In this document: piece after piece, positions 46,326 through 59,800 of the stretch
Layout of the letters: each line of letters starts with the position of its first letter
How positions within the stretch are numbered: position 1 is the stretch's first letter
Assembly (NCBI GenBank): GCA_002104905.1
Contig: MCFE01000144.1
Coordinates: forward strand, 62,001 to 126,000
Direction: 5' to 3'
DNA: 64,000 bases
DNA from: Basidiobolus meristosporus CBS 931.73
Lineage: Eukaryota > Basidiobolomycota > Basidiobolomycetes > Basidiobolales > Basidiobolaceae
Position numbers and translations under genes: made by a program
The notes under the pieces: generated by a model
The model's input: only the letters and a program-made list of their open reading frames with translations
Told to the model about the DNA's origin: nothing
Databases searched by the model: none

Positions 46326-47878
46326 ATGAAACTTTATACCGGTGACGAGACAGGATTGCTGAAAGGTTAGGCTTTATTTTCGAACTACGACCTCCCCCTC
46401 CACCCACTAAACTGTTGCAGTGGTTACCCCTGCCCAACCTAAGGAGGTGAAAAAACCCAAGAAAGCAAAGGTCGTTGATGACGAGGACGAGGAGGTGAAA
46501 AAGAAGGATGAAAAAGAGCCCAAAGCCACCATTTTAACCTATGGCAAAGTAAATCGCGACGAAGCCATTCAACAGCTTCTTGTGACCAAAGTTGGAGAGG
46601 AGAAGCTTAAGATGGTAGGGACATTCACGGCACCAGTCTGTCGTCGTACAAGGCTAACGAGGCCTCGCAATCCAGATCGTTGCTGCTCGAAAGAGTGGCA
46701 AAATTCAATATATTCTTCCCTCCGACGGTAGTGTTCGAAAGGAGTTCATTGAGGAGTTCCCCACAGTGGCGAAGAAAGAACCCGAATGCGTCTTTGTTGG
46801 ACTTCATTCCACTGCCGAGTATGTCCTCTCGCCCACCCCGCCACTGTGAGCTTGATTTCTAACTGGGTGATTCTATATAGCACTGTGATCACTTGCACGA
46901 ATTACGGCAGCATCAAGTATCGTTCGATTTTAAAGGAGGCAGTAAGTTCGCCTTTTATCAACCTCATCGTCGCACGACCACTCACCGAATCCTAAAGGAC
47001 CCTATTGTTGCCACTCTTGATGCCGGCAAAGACATATGCTCTATGGCCGTTCACCCTCAGCACAGCAACATTCTGGCTACTGGTGGCAAGGAGCGTGACT
47101 TGAATATCTGGGACATCAATCAAGCCGAGCCAATCTTCAAAGCCAAGAATGTAAGTACCTGTTATCATGAGGCGACCCCAGGCGAAACTAACCAGGCTCT
47201 TTAGGTGAAGAACGACTTTTTGGATTTGCGAGTTCCAGTGTGGATCACCGCCACGCAATTCCTGAACGAAGACACCCACAAAGTGGTTGTCGGTACCAAA
47301 TATCATCAAATTCGTCTCTATGATGCCAAGAGCGCCCGTCGCCCGGTCCTGAACGTTGAGATCGGAGAGCATCCCATCGTTTCATTAACTCTGGCGCCAA
47401 ATCAAACGTAGGCATCTCCCTAACTGTGGGTCTCCTGACACTTTTATTAACAACCTTTCAGGGAGATCATTTGCTCGGATAGCATTGGCAATCTGTCTGC
47501 CGTCGACATCCGTACAGGTAAGAACGGCGCACGATCCACGACGTACGAGGCGACGACTCACCATCTCCATCACTAGGCAAATTGATCCACACATACAAAG
47601 GAATCGTCGGTGCCATCCAGGATGTGGACATCAGCTCCGAATCGGCCCACCAAGTCTGTGCTAGTGTTTCGCTGGATCGATTCCTCCGTATCCACGAAAT
47701 CTCCGGCTCCCGCAAGCTCCTGCACAAAATCTATCTCAAGCAAAAATTGACCCGTGTGGTCATCGACGAGGAGGAGGACGGCGAAGCCCAACCAGAAGAG
47801 GACGAAGACGAAGAGCTATGGAAGAACATGCGCAAAGTGAGCTCAACCAAGAAGCGCAAGCAAAAGATTGCTGCTTAG
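46326..47878 (+). CDS. NSA1: Ribosome biogenesis WD-repeat protein, NSA1/WDR74 type
   Basis: Eight exons: 46326-46365, 46421-46614, 46676-46818, 46881-46941, 46998-47150, 47205-47407, 47462-47517, 47577-47878. They give 383 aa and all phases agree. Introns are 54-62 bp. NSA1 (WDR74 in animals) sits on pre-60S particles and is released by the AAA-ATPase Rix7/NVL during nucleolar maturation. The protein starts MKLYTGDETGLLKV, followed by a charged Lys/Asp insert in blade one. Then ILATGGKERDLNIWDI, the family signature KNDFLDLRVPVW, YHQIRLYDAKSARRPVL, and SVSLDRFLRIHEI. The C-terminus is acidic (EEDEDEELWKNM) and ends in a basic KKRKQK nuclear signal, as in WDR74. An AATAAA is at 47937-47942. 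CDK1 follows in the same direction after 487 bp. Confidence 0.93.
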
Positions 47879-48365
47879 AAAACGTTTTAGATAATTCATT
47901 AATTCTCGATTTTGTTCACACTGCGTCGATGAGCAGAATAAACCATGTAAAAGTGATCAAGGTTCGGGGTGTTGAGCATAGTATAAGCATGAGGGGCGAG
48001 TGTTTAGATGATTGATTTCCCTTAACAAAGAAAAAAATTTCGAACAAAACAAAGCGCTCAAGCAGCCAATCGATTTCCACCAACTGGTAAAGTAAACAAT
48101 ACCTGGTGGTGTTGTTGCATCAACGGATTAACAAATAGATTAAAATATTTGGGAGATCTGGTTGGAAAACAAATCCACAGCCAAAAGCACTGGCGAATCT
48201 ACCAACCTTCCATCTACAAAAGCTGCCCTCGGTGTGCTCTCCCTAAACCTCCCACCACTAACACTTCCCTTTTCTAGCTTCTTTCCAGTACCCATCCTTC
48301 CACTGTATTTCTCCCTAGTGATTGTTGTTTCCTAGTCCCGTTTTCCTCCACCAATCCATATCAGC

Positions 48366-49478
48366 ATGTCCAGCGAAATTTATCAGAGATTCGAAAAAGT
48401 TGGTGAAGGTACCTACGGTGTCGTTTACAAAGCCAAGGATCGCAGAACTGGCGAGATTGTTGCCATGAAGAAAGTCCGCCTAGAGTCTGAGGACGAAGGA
48501 GTACCTACCACTGCCATCAGAGAAATTTCCGTACTCAAGGAGCTCAAGCATGGCAACGTTGTTAGGTTGGGAGCATTCCTATGTAGAAACCTGCCATCAG
48601 AGTCCATCTTGCTAACTCCTCTTGTAGACTACTAGACATCGAGCACAACGACACCAAGCTATATCTTGTCTTCGAATTCCTTGACCTCGACCTGAAAAAG
48701 TACATGGACTTTGTCGGTGCCGAGGGCATGACTCCCAAGCTCGTCAAGGTAAGGCGCCTATGGTTACGGAGTAGTCTACGAAACATGTGTTGAATCTTGC
48801 CTTCTAGAGTTTCCTCTACCAATTAATCAAAGGAATGGCGTTTTGCCATGCTCGTCGTATCCTTCATAGAGATCTCAAGCCACAAAACCTTCTTATCGAC
48901 AAGGAGGGAGTCCTCAAGATTGCCGATTTCGGACTGGCCAGAGCCTTTGGCGTTCCCATGAGAAATTATACACACGAAATTGTGACTCTGTGGTATCGTG
49001 CGCCAGAGGTCCTCCTCGGATCCAAGCACTATGCTACTGGGGTCGACATGTGGAGTGTGGGATGTATATTTGCAGAGATGGTCAATCGCCGTCCTCTATT
49101 CCCAGGTAAGCATCAAGCCCTTCCCCCTCGTCCTTGTCAATAGCTAATGATTGTCATCAGGGGATTCGGAAATTGACGAGCTTTTTAAAATCTTTCGCCT
49201 ACTGGGCACACCCACTGAGGAAGAGTGGCCTGGTGTCACAAGCCTTCCCGATTACAAACCAACATTCCCTAATTGGAAGGGTCAACCGCTGTCCAAAGCT
49301 GTGCCGAACCTAGATCCTCTAGGCCTTGATCTTCTTCAGGTAAGTGTGACCTGTTGGCCAGATAAGCAATGCATGCTAACGCCGTCCATCGTAGAAAATG
49401 TTTATTTACGATCCAGCTCTCCGCATCTCAGCCAAGAAGGCGCTTGCCCACCCATACTTCAGGGACATGGAACAGTAA
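48366..49478 (+). CDS. CDK1: Cyclin-dependent kinase 1 (Cdc2/Cdc28 type)
   Basis: Five exons: 48366-48565, 48628-48748, 48808-49105, 49161-49339, 49395-49478. They give 293 aa, the usual Cdk1 length. It is the master mitotic Ser/Thr kinase activated by cyclins. Visible: [11 protein letters not shown] with inhibitory Thr/Tyr in the glycine loop, VAMKKVRLE with the catalytic Lys, [10 protein letters not shown] with the catalytic Asp, DFGLARAF, the activation loop [18 protein letters not shown] with the CAK-target Thr, and the [12 protein letters not shown] helix. The cyclin-binding helix reads PTTAIRE in place of PSTAIRE. Introns are 55-62 bp; the first uses the donor GTTGGG. The C-terminus [22 protein letters not shown] is Cdk1-like rather than Pho85-like. 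Confidence 0.97.
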
Positions 49479-50193
49479 ATAGTCTTCTACCAAATGAACC
49501 GCTTCCACCCCATCTGCTTTGGTTTTTTGTGTTAATTCTTTTCCTCTCGTAACTGTGTTATTATCATTTCGCTATTTCAACCACCATTGAGGTGGTTTAT
49601 AAATTGCACAAAGCCTTGGAAACCATGCCATGTATCTTGTATCACAAGAATAGGGGGTGAGATCCCCCCTGAGTGAGCGATAAATCCGTCCAAAGTATTT
49701 CATCTGATTCAAACGTGCTCGGGTACATTTAAGCATCAAATATGGAAAGGAGCTACGGGGTGCGGCTATGAGTATGGAGGAGTGCATCAATTATGACCAG
49801 AAGCATGTTTGGAGCACTCCATGTAGATTCAGGGAGCCTTGACCACCTATTGACATTTTTGGCCAAGCTCACAGTTTTAGGTTGGGGTGGCAAAACCTGT
49901 TTATGAGTGCAATGTTTCAAGAGAGGGCGGTTGTGATAGACATCCAATATAGTGAGATGCACTTGGTTCTCATCTACTCAGCCATCTCCCCTATGTATGT
50001 AACTTATTTGGGCGTTAGAGAGGCCGGAAGGAACGAGGAGTCATCGTCGATGCTTGAAAGCACGATCCATTCATCCAAGGTCACCTACCCCTATCCCTAC
50101 CAGCGCTACTAGTCACCATCGATCGATCGAAGCTGAGGGAATCAGACCATCATCCATCCACCGATGTATGGAGATCGGACACCAGCCTGATGG
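49479..50193. other. CDK1 downstream and zinc-finger gene upstream region
   Basis: No supported gene. Small frames at 49572-50112 lack recognisable features. A short 'atcgatcgatcga' run is at about 50118. Confidence 0.5.
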
Positions 50194-50200
50194 TTTATAA
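50194..50200 (+). promoter_or_regulatory. TATA box of the zinc-finger gene
   Basis: TTTATAA, 67 bp upstream of the chosen ATG (50267). A start further upstream would fall inside the promoter, which supports 50267. Confidence 0.55.
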
Positions 50201-50743
<543 letters not shown>

Positions 50744-50867
50744 TTATTGCATGCCTGACGTTCCATTGATTAGACTCCGAATTTGAGATTCCACTGCCCA
50801 TTGTATAGCATAATTCAAGACAATATTATAAATATACACAACAACAACCATGCATTCATTAGTGATT

Positions 50868-52858
50868 TTAGAATGGTAGGGATGGCTCGGCATTGTGAAT
50901 ATGCAACGGCTGGGGAGGCAGATAATATTTGATTCCAACCGCGATGATGCTTTCTTGCAAGGCAAACAAAAAGCGGGTTCTACGTTCCCAGCGTCGACCT
51001 CCGTCTTGCCAATTCCCCTTGAACTCTAAGAAAATGTACAACTTCATCATGTTGGTTTTGGTCATGTCAGCAATATGGATGTTGATACTGGGGTGGTAGT
51101 CGCGGGAATTGGCCTGCAGGAAATCGTTGATCTTTTGCTCCAGCTCCATAACCTTGGCCTTCGGTGTATAGAAGTCGATGCCAAGCTCTAGAAGAAACAC
51201 CGGCTCAGTACTTCTTGGGCCAGTGATGGCTGAATGGGAAGAAACTTACCAATCGTCTCGCTTTGATTACCCGACCGGCGGATGTTGTGGATGAACTTTG
51301 TGCACATCACCTCGTTGGGAGCGTAGATCATTTGTCCATCCGCCTTGACAAAAATAGTGCTGAGCAAACCGACTTTGAACACCATTAGATTGTCTCCATC
51401 CAGAAACACACGATCGCCAGCGTCGTAAGGATGCTACAAAGCAGGGGTTAGTGCGGATAAAATCACACTGTCACGGCGAATGATACTTACAGTGACGAAG
51501 ACAAATATGATGGATTTGAAGAGGGAGGCAGCGGTAGATCCGAAGACAAACGTCAAGGCCAAGAACATGGATCCCAGGGGAATCAAGGTTTTGACAATGC
51601 TGTTGTCGAAGAGCATGCAACAAGCAATGAATAGAACGATAAAGGCAAAGACCAAGAAAATACGGTCGAGCTTCCCAACTGCCTGGGACATATCCCTCAT
51701 TCCGATCATCAACGCCTTTCTCTCCTTGTAGATGAAGATAACCATATCCTTCATCTCTCGCTTACTGATGTCGCCGTTTCCGTCTTTATCGAACAGAGCA
51801 AACGCTTTCTCTGCCTCCTTGGGTTTGTTGAAGTACGGAAGAAAATCCTCCATCACTAAGAACTGTCGTTGATTTTGGAGTGCACCAAAGAGCTTTTTGG
51901 CCAACCTGCGTGCACGCTTTTGGGAGTTGATGTCGGTATCCACCTCACCATAATCTCCGCTCAGATCCATTTCGTGCGATTTACCATCCTGGGCCTTGAT
52001 CTCTGCCATTGAGCCGCGATGGTGATGGCGTTTAGCACCACGAAGACAGTCCAGCACCTCCAGGGCATACTTTATCTCAGACATACGATCCTTATATGCT
52101 CGCCTATGAAACCGGTAGGCAATTAAATGGAGAATCAGCTTCTCCACGAACAAAATCCCGGCTGCCACGAGGAAACAAAGTAGCACGCGGAAGAAGTTCT
52201 TTTGTGGCATGTAATCAGGCTGGACTTCAACCTGACCATCTGGCAGAGTCTCAGGCTGGCTTTTAGACTCGTTGGCATGAGGAAAGAAGATCAAAAAAGA
52301 GCCCGAGGAGAACGCCATGATCAGCACGAAGTTGAAGAACTTCCTGACTGCATTGAAATGCTCAATCCTTGTTTTATATGCTTCTTGCTTAGTCGGTTTG
52401 AGGCCTTTAATGATCTTGATCATCATGAAGGGGGCCAGACGCACCGAGTAGATGGCAATGACCGAAAAGGCCCACACACAGGCCAGCCAGAAGAAGACAT
52501 TCATGACGGTGCTGTGAGACTTCCACCCGTGAGTAGCTCTGATCCCTATTGCTGGTGCCAAAAGGACTACCCCTCCCACAATCAGCAGCAGAAGGAATTT
52601 GAGGACTGATTTGGTTAAACCATTCGCATTCGACGCCGTTGCCTTTTGCTCTTCATAATGGGAATCGTCTTCGCTAACAGAATCCCAGTCGAACTGGTCA
52701 TCCTCATCCTCCATGTAATCCTTGGCCTTGATCTGCGCAGCTCTGGTAAGAGTAATCTGCACATGACCTTCTTCTTGATAAGGGTGTTAGCTTGCGGAGC
52801 TCTCATTCTCAATGATAATGCCTTAGATACCTGTCGTCTCCACCTTCTCCGTAGACAT
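50868..52858 (-). CDS. EF-hand MscS-type mechanosensitive channel (Msy1/Msy2-like)
   Basis: Exons 52858-52831, 52773-51491, 51433-51250 and 51187-50868 give 604 aa. The first exon codes only nine residues and a base; its intron ends in AAG (TATCAAG). Fungal Msy-type channels sit in the ER membrane and release ions in hypo-osmotic stress, with Ca2+ control. Visible: an acidic N-terminus, hydrophobic segments at about residues 67-87, 99-119, 155-173 and 203-228, a basic loop, then an EF-hand with loop DKDGNGDISKRE at about 338-349. GKLDRIFLV and two more segments (about 380-398, 408-437) follow, ending in the pore-lining helix and the MscS start HPYDAGDRVFLDG. The cytosolic beta domain follows in exons 3 and 4. 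It is shorter than S. pombe Msy1/2, mainly at the ends. A TATA box lies 60 bp upstream. Confidence 0.93.
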
Positions 52859-52916
52859 CTGTTACAAGATACGGCTGCAAGTCGCTATTCCTCGTTGCTA
52901 TAAAGCCCAATAGCAA

Positions 52917-52924
52917 CTTTTATA
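52917..52924 (-). promoter_or_regulatory. TATA box of the MscS-type channel gene
   Basis: TATAAAAG on the minus strand, about 60 bp before the ATG at 52858. It supports the nine-codon first exon. Confidence 0.65.
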
Positions 52925-53871
52925 CCCGGCGCACCCTAGCTGACCAAACAATCACTTGCCATAGATGAGAGTCATTTTGATTTTCCTTTTTCAGAACCTC
53001 ATATTAACTCCCAGGCCCTCTCGATTCATTGTACAACGACTTGCTTCCTTATACTGGCCCAAGATTCATAAAAGGGAGCGGATGGCATCTTTATGATTGG
53101 GCCATCTCGTGCTCTTGAACACTGGATAATATCCTAGCTGGATAGTTTGAAGCATAAATCGTTTGTGCTACATTTCCAATAACAAGGTGTCTCCTTCTAA
53201 GAAGATGGGATTTACAGATGATTTGCGATTTCTTATTTGAAACTCGCCCCAAGCTGTTTGAGATTAATTCGAGAGAATAATGGTCCAATCCACCCAATAT
53301 ATGAGTGGCTTTGAGGAACGTCTACTGTGTACTCTGCTTACTGAGAATGACGCAGGAACGTAGGTGCTACGAGGTGCATTGCTGATTTTTTCAAATACCC
53401 TGAGTTCTCTCTTCAAACAAACCCGATTGTCTACGAAATTGGGGATGTGGGAACGTCACTATTACGTCGCTTCAACAACAATATTCTCAAGCCAGTGGTC
53501 CGAATCATCCGTGTCTACCCTGCTGAAAGGGCCCGGTGGTGGCAAACCATCAATCTGTGGATATGCCTTATAACTGGGATTGATGGCATTATTTAAACCG
53601 ATTTGGCTTCGTGTGTGGGTGTGTGAATGCTTAATAAAGATCTGACACTAAACAACTGATTCGTTGGCCAAATAAAAATCGCCTGCCAATCAAGGGTGAT
53701 GAATTCTCGAAATAAGGGTACAGTATTGAATTTTTTTGTTGGCAATGCTACGGAAAAGCTCGCATGGTAGATTCGTAAAAAAAAATCTAAGACGATTTCT
53801 ACGTAGTGCTCCCTTTGCTGGAAAAGGTCAACCACAAAGCTAGTTTCTTTCTGGGAGGTCTACTTCATAAA
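52925..53871. other. Divergent intergenic region, channel / GCN1
   Basis: About 950 bp. Small frames (53091-53297, 53364-53573, 53593-53835) have no recognisable content. No repeats seen. Confidence 0.5.
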
Positions 53872-56800
53872 ATGGCTGACCAGGACGATTTCGTTTCGCC
53901 GTTGGAGCTATCTTGGCCAGATTTCATCAGGAGTAAACTCTTGGTAGGAATCACCAACTCGAGCGTCAACTCTCGGCTCGAATTGATAGAGCAAGGTCTT
54001 ATCCCGAAAATCAAACAAAAAGGTATGATTCTAATGATTCAATTCTTGATTACACTAGATCAAACTCTAGTTTCGAAAGTGAATTCCGCCCAAAGTCAGA
54101 TCACCTCCCTTCACCCTCATCAAACTAATATGCATTTCCATCCAGATTTTCCCGAACAAGCGCTTCCCTCACTCCTCCGTTTGATATTCCTCACGTACCC
54201 TCGTTATCAAGATCACGCATCTCGTCGTGCCATCCTGAAGGTGTTCACAGAGCTGTTCAAATGGAATTCAGAGGCATTGTTGAAAGCAGCCAACATTGCT
54301 TTTATGCGCGAAGTAGATGCCGTCAATAAGAGATCAGGAGAATTTGGGTTGGTATTTCATGGAGAGCAACATTCACACTTGTGTGCGATTTTACCTTGAA
54401 TTTACTAACCCTCGCATACCATCTCCTCTAGTCCTTTCACAACCTCGGAATCTTCTCGTTTCGTAGTTCTTACTTGGGTGAATCATATGATTTCCCTCAT
54501 CTTGAGCTTGTATGACTCGGATATTGATTCCCTCAAACAATCCCCCTACTGGCCTTCCTTCATTAAGCATCAAGCTGTTCTGTACGACGGTCTTCTTGCC
54601 AGTAAAAGAAAGGGGATTAGAAAGGGCGCTATCACTGATGTTCGCAGGGTCATCCGAAAGTATCCCAATTTCATGGAAGAGTACCTCTCCCAAGCTTTAA
54701 GCGTATCCGTGACACCAGCACATAGAATTGTTGCGTTAGTAGGAACTATCGTTGATGTCTCCTTGAGAGTGTCATCCGTTAAGAGAGATCTAGTTGAGAA
54801 GAAAAAAGAGGCTATCGTCAAGCTCTACCTTTCGAGCATCTTATCTTCCAAGCAGGCTATACCCTCCTTTGTATCTGGGACTCTTCGGGATTTCTTCTTC
54901 AACTTTATTAGCGAGGAAGAGTTCAAACAACAACTAGTCCCTACAATGGAAAGAATGCTCCTTCGTTCACCCGAAGTTGCCTTGAACGCCATTTCCGATG
55001 TGGTTAATGCATTGAATTTCGACTTGGGCGAGCTTTTCTCCACCACTTTTGCCAAACCCATAATAAGCTCTTTCCAATCAAGCAACGTGAAAGTTCGTAA
55101 CGACGCAATTAGCCTCTTCAAACACCTATCTCAGCGCAGCCACAGCGACAAAAACCTTTCTTCAGTAGCACAAGAAATGATCAAAATGATTACCGGTGGA
55201 AAGGTTTCCAATGCCGACCAACGTAGCACATTCTATCAATGCCTTAGTGGAATGACCACCTCTCCTATCGTTTCCATCGAAATCTTGGACAAATTGGGTC
55301 CCCAAGTTGCTAAGGAATCTAACGAAAATATCGCTGCGGTCTTGATCAGCTCTTTGGGCAACCAGCTTGAAGCCTTAAGTACCTTGCCTAGTGACCAAAT
55401 CACTCCCGAGGTAAAGAGCAGTGTTGATAGCTTCATGAAACTTCTCCTTGCCGGTCTTAAAAGCAACAAGCCAACCATCAAGAAGAGTTGGACATTGGTC
55501 TGCGGTAGTGCTGTCTGGAAGAGCAGGGATCTAGAACAGGCTGTTCTAAGCTCATACGCCCCAGACTTCATGAAACTACTCCTCGATACTGCCAACAAAA
55601 TCTATCAAAACCCCATTCAATATCCTAGTGGACCACTTGAGGGATATATCGCTATTTCTGTTGCTGAAAATATCAAACACTGGAATACTGGCAGTTCGGT
55701 CCAAGATAGCTTATCGAACTACTTTGACATCTCTCCCAAGCCATCATTCTTCCTCATGGATCGAATCTACAACAAGTTAACCACTGAAGAGGAGTGCTTA
55801 TGGTTGGTCAGAGCAGTGGAAAGTGTGATACTAGAGGAGAAGAACTTGTCTAGAGAAGTCAAAGACGCTCTAGCCTATATTTTCATCTATGGAGTTACCA
55901 GCTTCCCTCACTATGAATCCAGAAACGAAGCTTACTCTGCTCTGCAGAGATTATGCCAAGTATGTCCCGTTAAAATCGGGGAAGTAATGTGCCACGGGCT
56001 CGAGAAATGGATACTAGACCTTGAGAAGCAATCTCATGAGCCTACAAGAAAATCTGCCTATCGTCTCTCACGTGTGTTGACAGCAATTACCAGCTTCAAG
56101 CCTGATCTTGAAGAGGTTGCCGTGGAAAACGCTCTCTTGGATTTGGCTTTGATCTCCCACCATCCTTTCGTAGTCTCACCGACAGATAAATACTCATGGT
56201 TGACATTGGCTTACAGGGCCAATATCAATCCTGGCAAGTTGGTGGCTGATAGTTTCAATGCTTTGGAAAAATTGTTCATCGACAGAACCATCAACAACTA
56301 CTCATCCAAGCTCTTCTACAAGGCAGCCATATCACTGGCCTCAACACTTACTTTGGTTAATCCCGAAAGATCGATTCCAGAACTGTTGAGAATTTGTGAA
56401 GACGACTTGAAGGCTGACATTTTGAACGACGTTGACCAAGAGAATGTAGAAATCTGGAAGACACCCGAAGGAGTCTTACATGTTGATGTTCTGAAACGCA
56501 GCAAATACGAGGAAAATAAGAATCGTAAGAATTACGCTACTGACAAGTGGGAAGAAGATCTTCGTAAGGAAATCGCCAAGAAGAGAGGCGAGGATAAGCA
56601 AGTCAAGTTGACCAAAGAGGAGCAAGCTACCGTTGACGCCCAACTAGCTAAAGAGTCTAAGATCAGAAAGCATATTCAAGGTGTATACAACAAACTAGTT
56701 CGCGGTCTAGATATCATCGGTGCCATGGTTTCCGGAAACAAGGAAGCTCTCGGCGAGCATCTTGTCGACGTCGTCAGACTTTTGCTCGGCGGCATCGTTC

Positions 56801-59800
56801 AGAAGGGTGGCTTACTTGTTGGAAGTAAAGCAGTCGAGACCTACATTAGTGTTGGTGATTGCACCTCCGACAGCCTTCAAGGCATCCGAGAGATTTTGGG
56901 ATTAGCCACTCTTAGGGCAATCAAGGTGAAGGAAATCCCCGAATCGTGGTGTGCCGAGCCCTTGTATGATATGGTCATCCGTGTGCTATATCGTTTGCGA
57001 TTTGCCACCGAAAAGGCTCCTCTCTCTCCTTCCTCTTTCTCCTACTGCTTCCCCTTGATTCACCAAATCATTCGAGAGAACGGGGTTGGGGCTCCCTCTG
57101 AATCGCGAGTTCTCCATCCTGACGAAGAGAGTCAGTATGACAAGACCCCTGAGCAGGTTGTTATCGCCATCGATATTATTTCATTCCATTGTAAATTCAG
57201 CGAGTCGCTTTTGGTGCCCAGAAAAGAGATGATCGAGTCTTTGCTGCAGGTTATTCGTTGTTACAACAAGTTGAATAGCGTTGCCAAGAAATCACTGGCC
57301 GTTTTGTGCGAGTCTATGGGCGATACCGCGACCTTGCCTGAAATGTTTACACTCTTGAAGGGACTTCTCTCCGAGAGCCTTTTGGTCAGAACCGCCTGCC
57401 TCGAAGCGTTGGATTTCTTGGATCTGACCGATATAGATTTCTCCAGCGAATTGTGGGTTGCTTGCCATGAAGACAATGAAGCCAACGCCGATCTTGCCGC
57501 TACTTTGTGGGACGAAAATAGCATGGAAATCCCAGAGAATTATCTCTCTTACCTTCTACCCCTCGTTATCCACCAGAACAAGAACGTAAGGGTTAGCGCT
57601 GCCAAGGCACTCGCAGGTGCCATTCAGTTCCACCCGCAAAGTATATCTGATTCCTTGGTGGACATCTACAACAAGTACAAAGAGCTTGCTACTCCTATCG
57701 TGCCCGAGTATGACGAATTTGGTATGGTGATTCGCTCTTCGTTAGAAAAGGAGGACCCTTGGGCTGGCAGAGTCGGACTTGCGTCCGCGTTGGTCGCCTG
57801 CGCTCCCCTTATGCTCCCTGAAAACTTGGCTCCATTCTTCCACTTCTTGATTCAAGAGGAGGCACTTGGTGATCGTCACGAAAGTGTCCGTCAAAGAATG
57901 CTCGATGCCGGGTTGGCAGTTATTTCTGCACATGGACAGAAGCGAGTTGAAAGCTTGATGCCGTTGTTCGAGTCATACCTTAGTTCTCCTGCCCGCCCTA
58001 ACGATACACAAGACCGTATTCGTGAATCCGTCGTTATTCTATTTGGCTCGTTGGCTGGACATCTTGACGCTTCCAACCCCAAGATTCCTACCGCTGTAGA
58101 GAAGCTGATCGAAACTTTGAAAACTCCCTCCGAGCCGGTCCAAGTTGCGGTTAGCCAGTGCTTGCCACCACTTATCAAGGCCATGAAGCCCAAGGCTCCA
58201 AAACTGATCGATCAGCTCTTAAACGATTTGTTGAATGCTGAGAAATACGCTGAGAGACGAGGTGCGGCTTATGGCTTGGCTGGTACTATCAAGGGATGCG
58301 GAATTGCATTCATCAAGACTTGTGATATCATGACCACCCTCAAGAACGCAATTGCCGAAAAGAAGAATTACAAGCATCGTCAAGGTGCTCTCTTCGCTTT
58401 TGAGACATTGTCACTTAACCTTGGCCGCTTCTTCGAACCCTACATCATCCAGATTATTCCTCTGCTGCTCACATGCTTCAGTGATAACACTGCGGATGTG
58501 CGTGAGGCCACTGTCGACGCATCTCGTGTGATTATGAGCAAGATTAGCGGACATTGTGTTAAGCTTATTCTCCCCTCACTTCTAAAGGCTTTGGAAGACA
58601 AGCAATGGCGTACCAAGCAAGGCTCCGTCCAATTGCTAGGATCTATGGCGTACTGCGCACCCAAGCAATTATCCATTAGCTTGCCTACTATTATTCCTTG
58701 CTTGATCGAAGTACTCGCCGATTCCCATCAGAATGTACAGAAGTCTGCCAACGAGTCTCTTATGACCTTTGGTGAGGTCATTAGCAACCCTGAGATCCAG
58801 GCTTTGGTCCCTATCATTATGGATTCGCTCTCCGATCCCAACAATAAGACTGAGGCTGGTCTGACTGCTCTATTAGGAACCGCCTTTGTTCATTACATCG
58901 ATGCCCCTTCGTTGGCCCTTGTCATGCCTATCTTGCAAAGAGGCTTGAAGGAAAGAAGCACCGAAGTTAAGAAGAAGGGCGCTCGTATCGTTGGTAATAT
59001 GTGCTCTCTCACCGACAAGAAGGATCTCGTCCCATACTTGCCTTCTCTTCTTCCTAGCTTGAAGGAGGTTCTAGCTGACCCAGTGCCTGATGCTCGTGCA
59101 ACTGCTGCAAAGGCCTTGGGTACAATGGTGGAGAAGCTCGGTGAACAGAACTTCCCTGAACTTGTTAACGGACTTATCTACACACTCAAGACAGACTCGA
59201 GCGGTGTTGATAGAGAAGGTGCGGCCCAAGGTCTTTCTGAGATCTTGGCCGGATTGGGTATCGATCGCATGGAGACTATGTTGCCTGAGATCATCGAATA
59301 CACCACAAGTCCCAAATCCTATGTTCGTGAAGGCTTCGTTACACTGCTCATTTACTTGCCTGCCACCTTCGGAGAACAATTCACACCTTATCTTGGCCGC
59401 ACCATTCCTCCTATTCTTAAGGGTCTGGCCGATGACTCGGAGTACGTTAGAGATGCCTCTCTTCGTGCCGGTCAAATTATCGTCACCAACTATGCAACCA
59501 AGGCAGTTGACTTACTGTTGCCCGAACTTGAGAAGGGATTGTTCGACGAGAACTGGCGTATTAGACACAGTTCCGTTCAACTCATCGGAGAACTCCTCTA
59601 CAAGATTACCGGTATCTCGGCTAACACCGATGAAGAAACCGGAGAGGAAACCGAAGAAACCGCAGTCAATGAGTCTACCCGCAAGGTTCTTCTTGAAACT
59701 CTTGGTAAAGATAGACGTGACCGTGTGCTTGCTTCTCTGTTCATTGTTAGAAATGATGTATCTGGAGTTGTTCGTCAAGCGACTGTTTCCGTTTGGAAAT

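Noticed and set aside
53091-53835. Small open frames between the channel gene and GCN1
   Set aside because: Short, overlapping and on both strands, without motifs; the region is better read as two divergent promoters.
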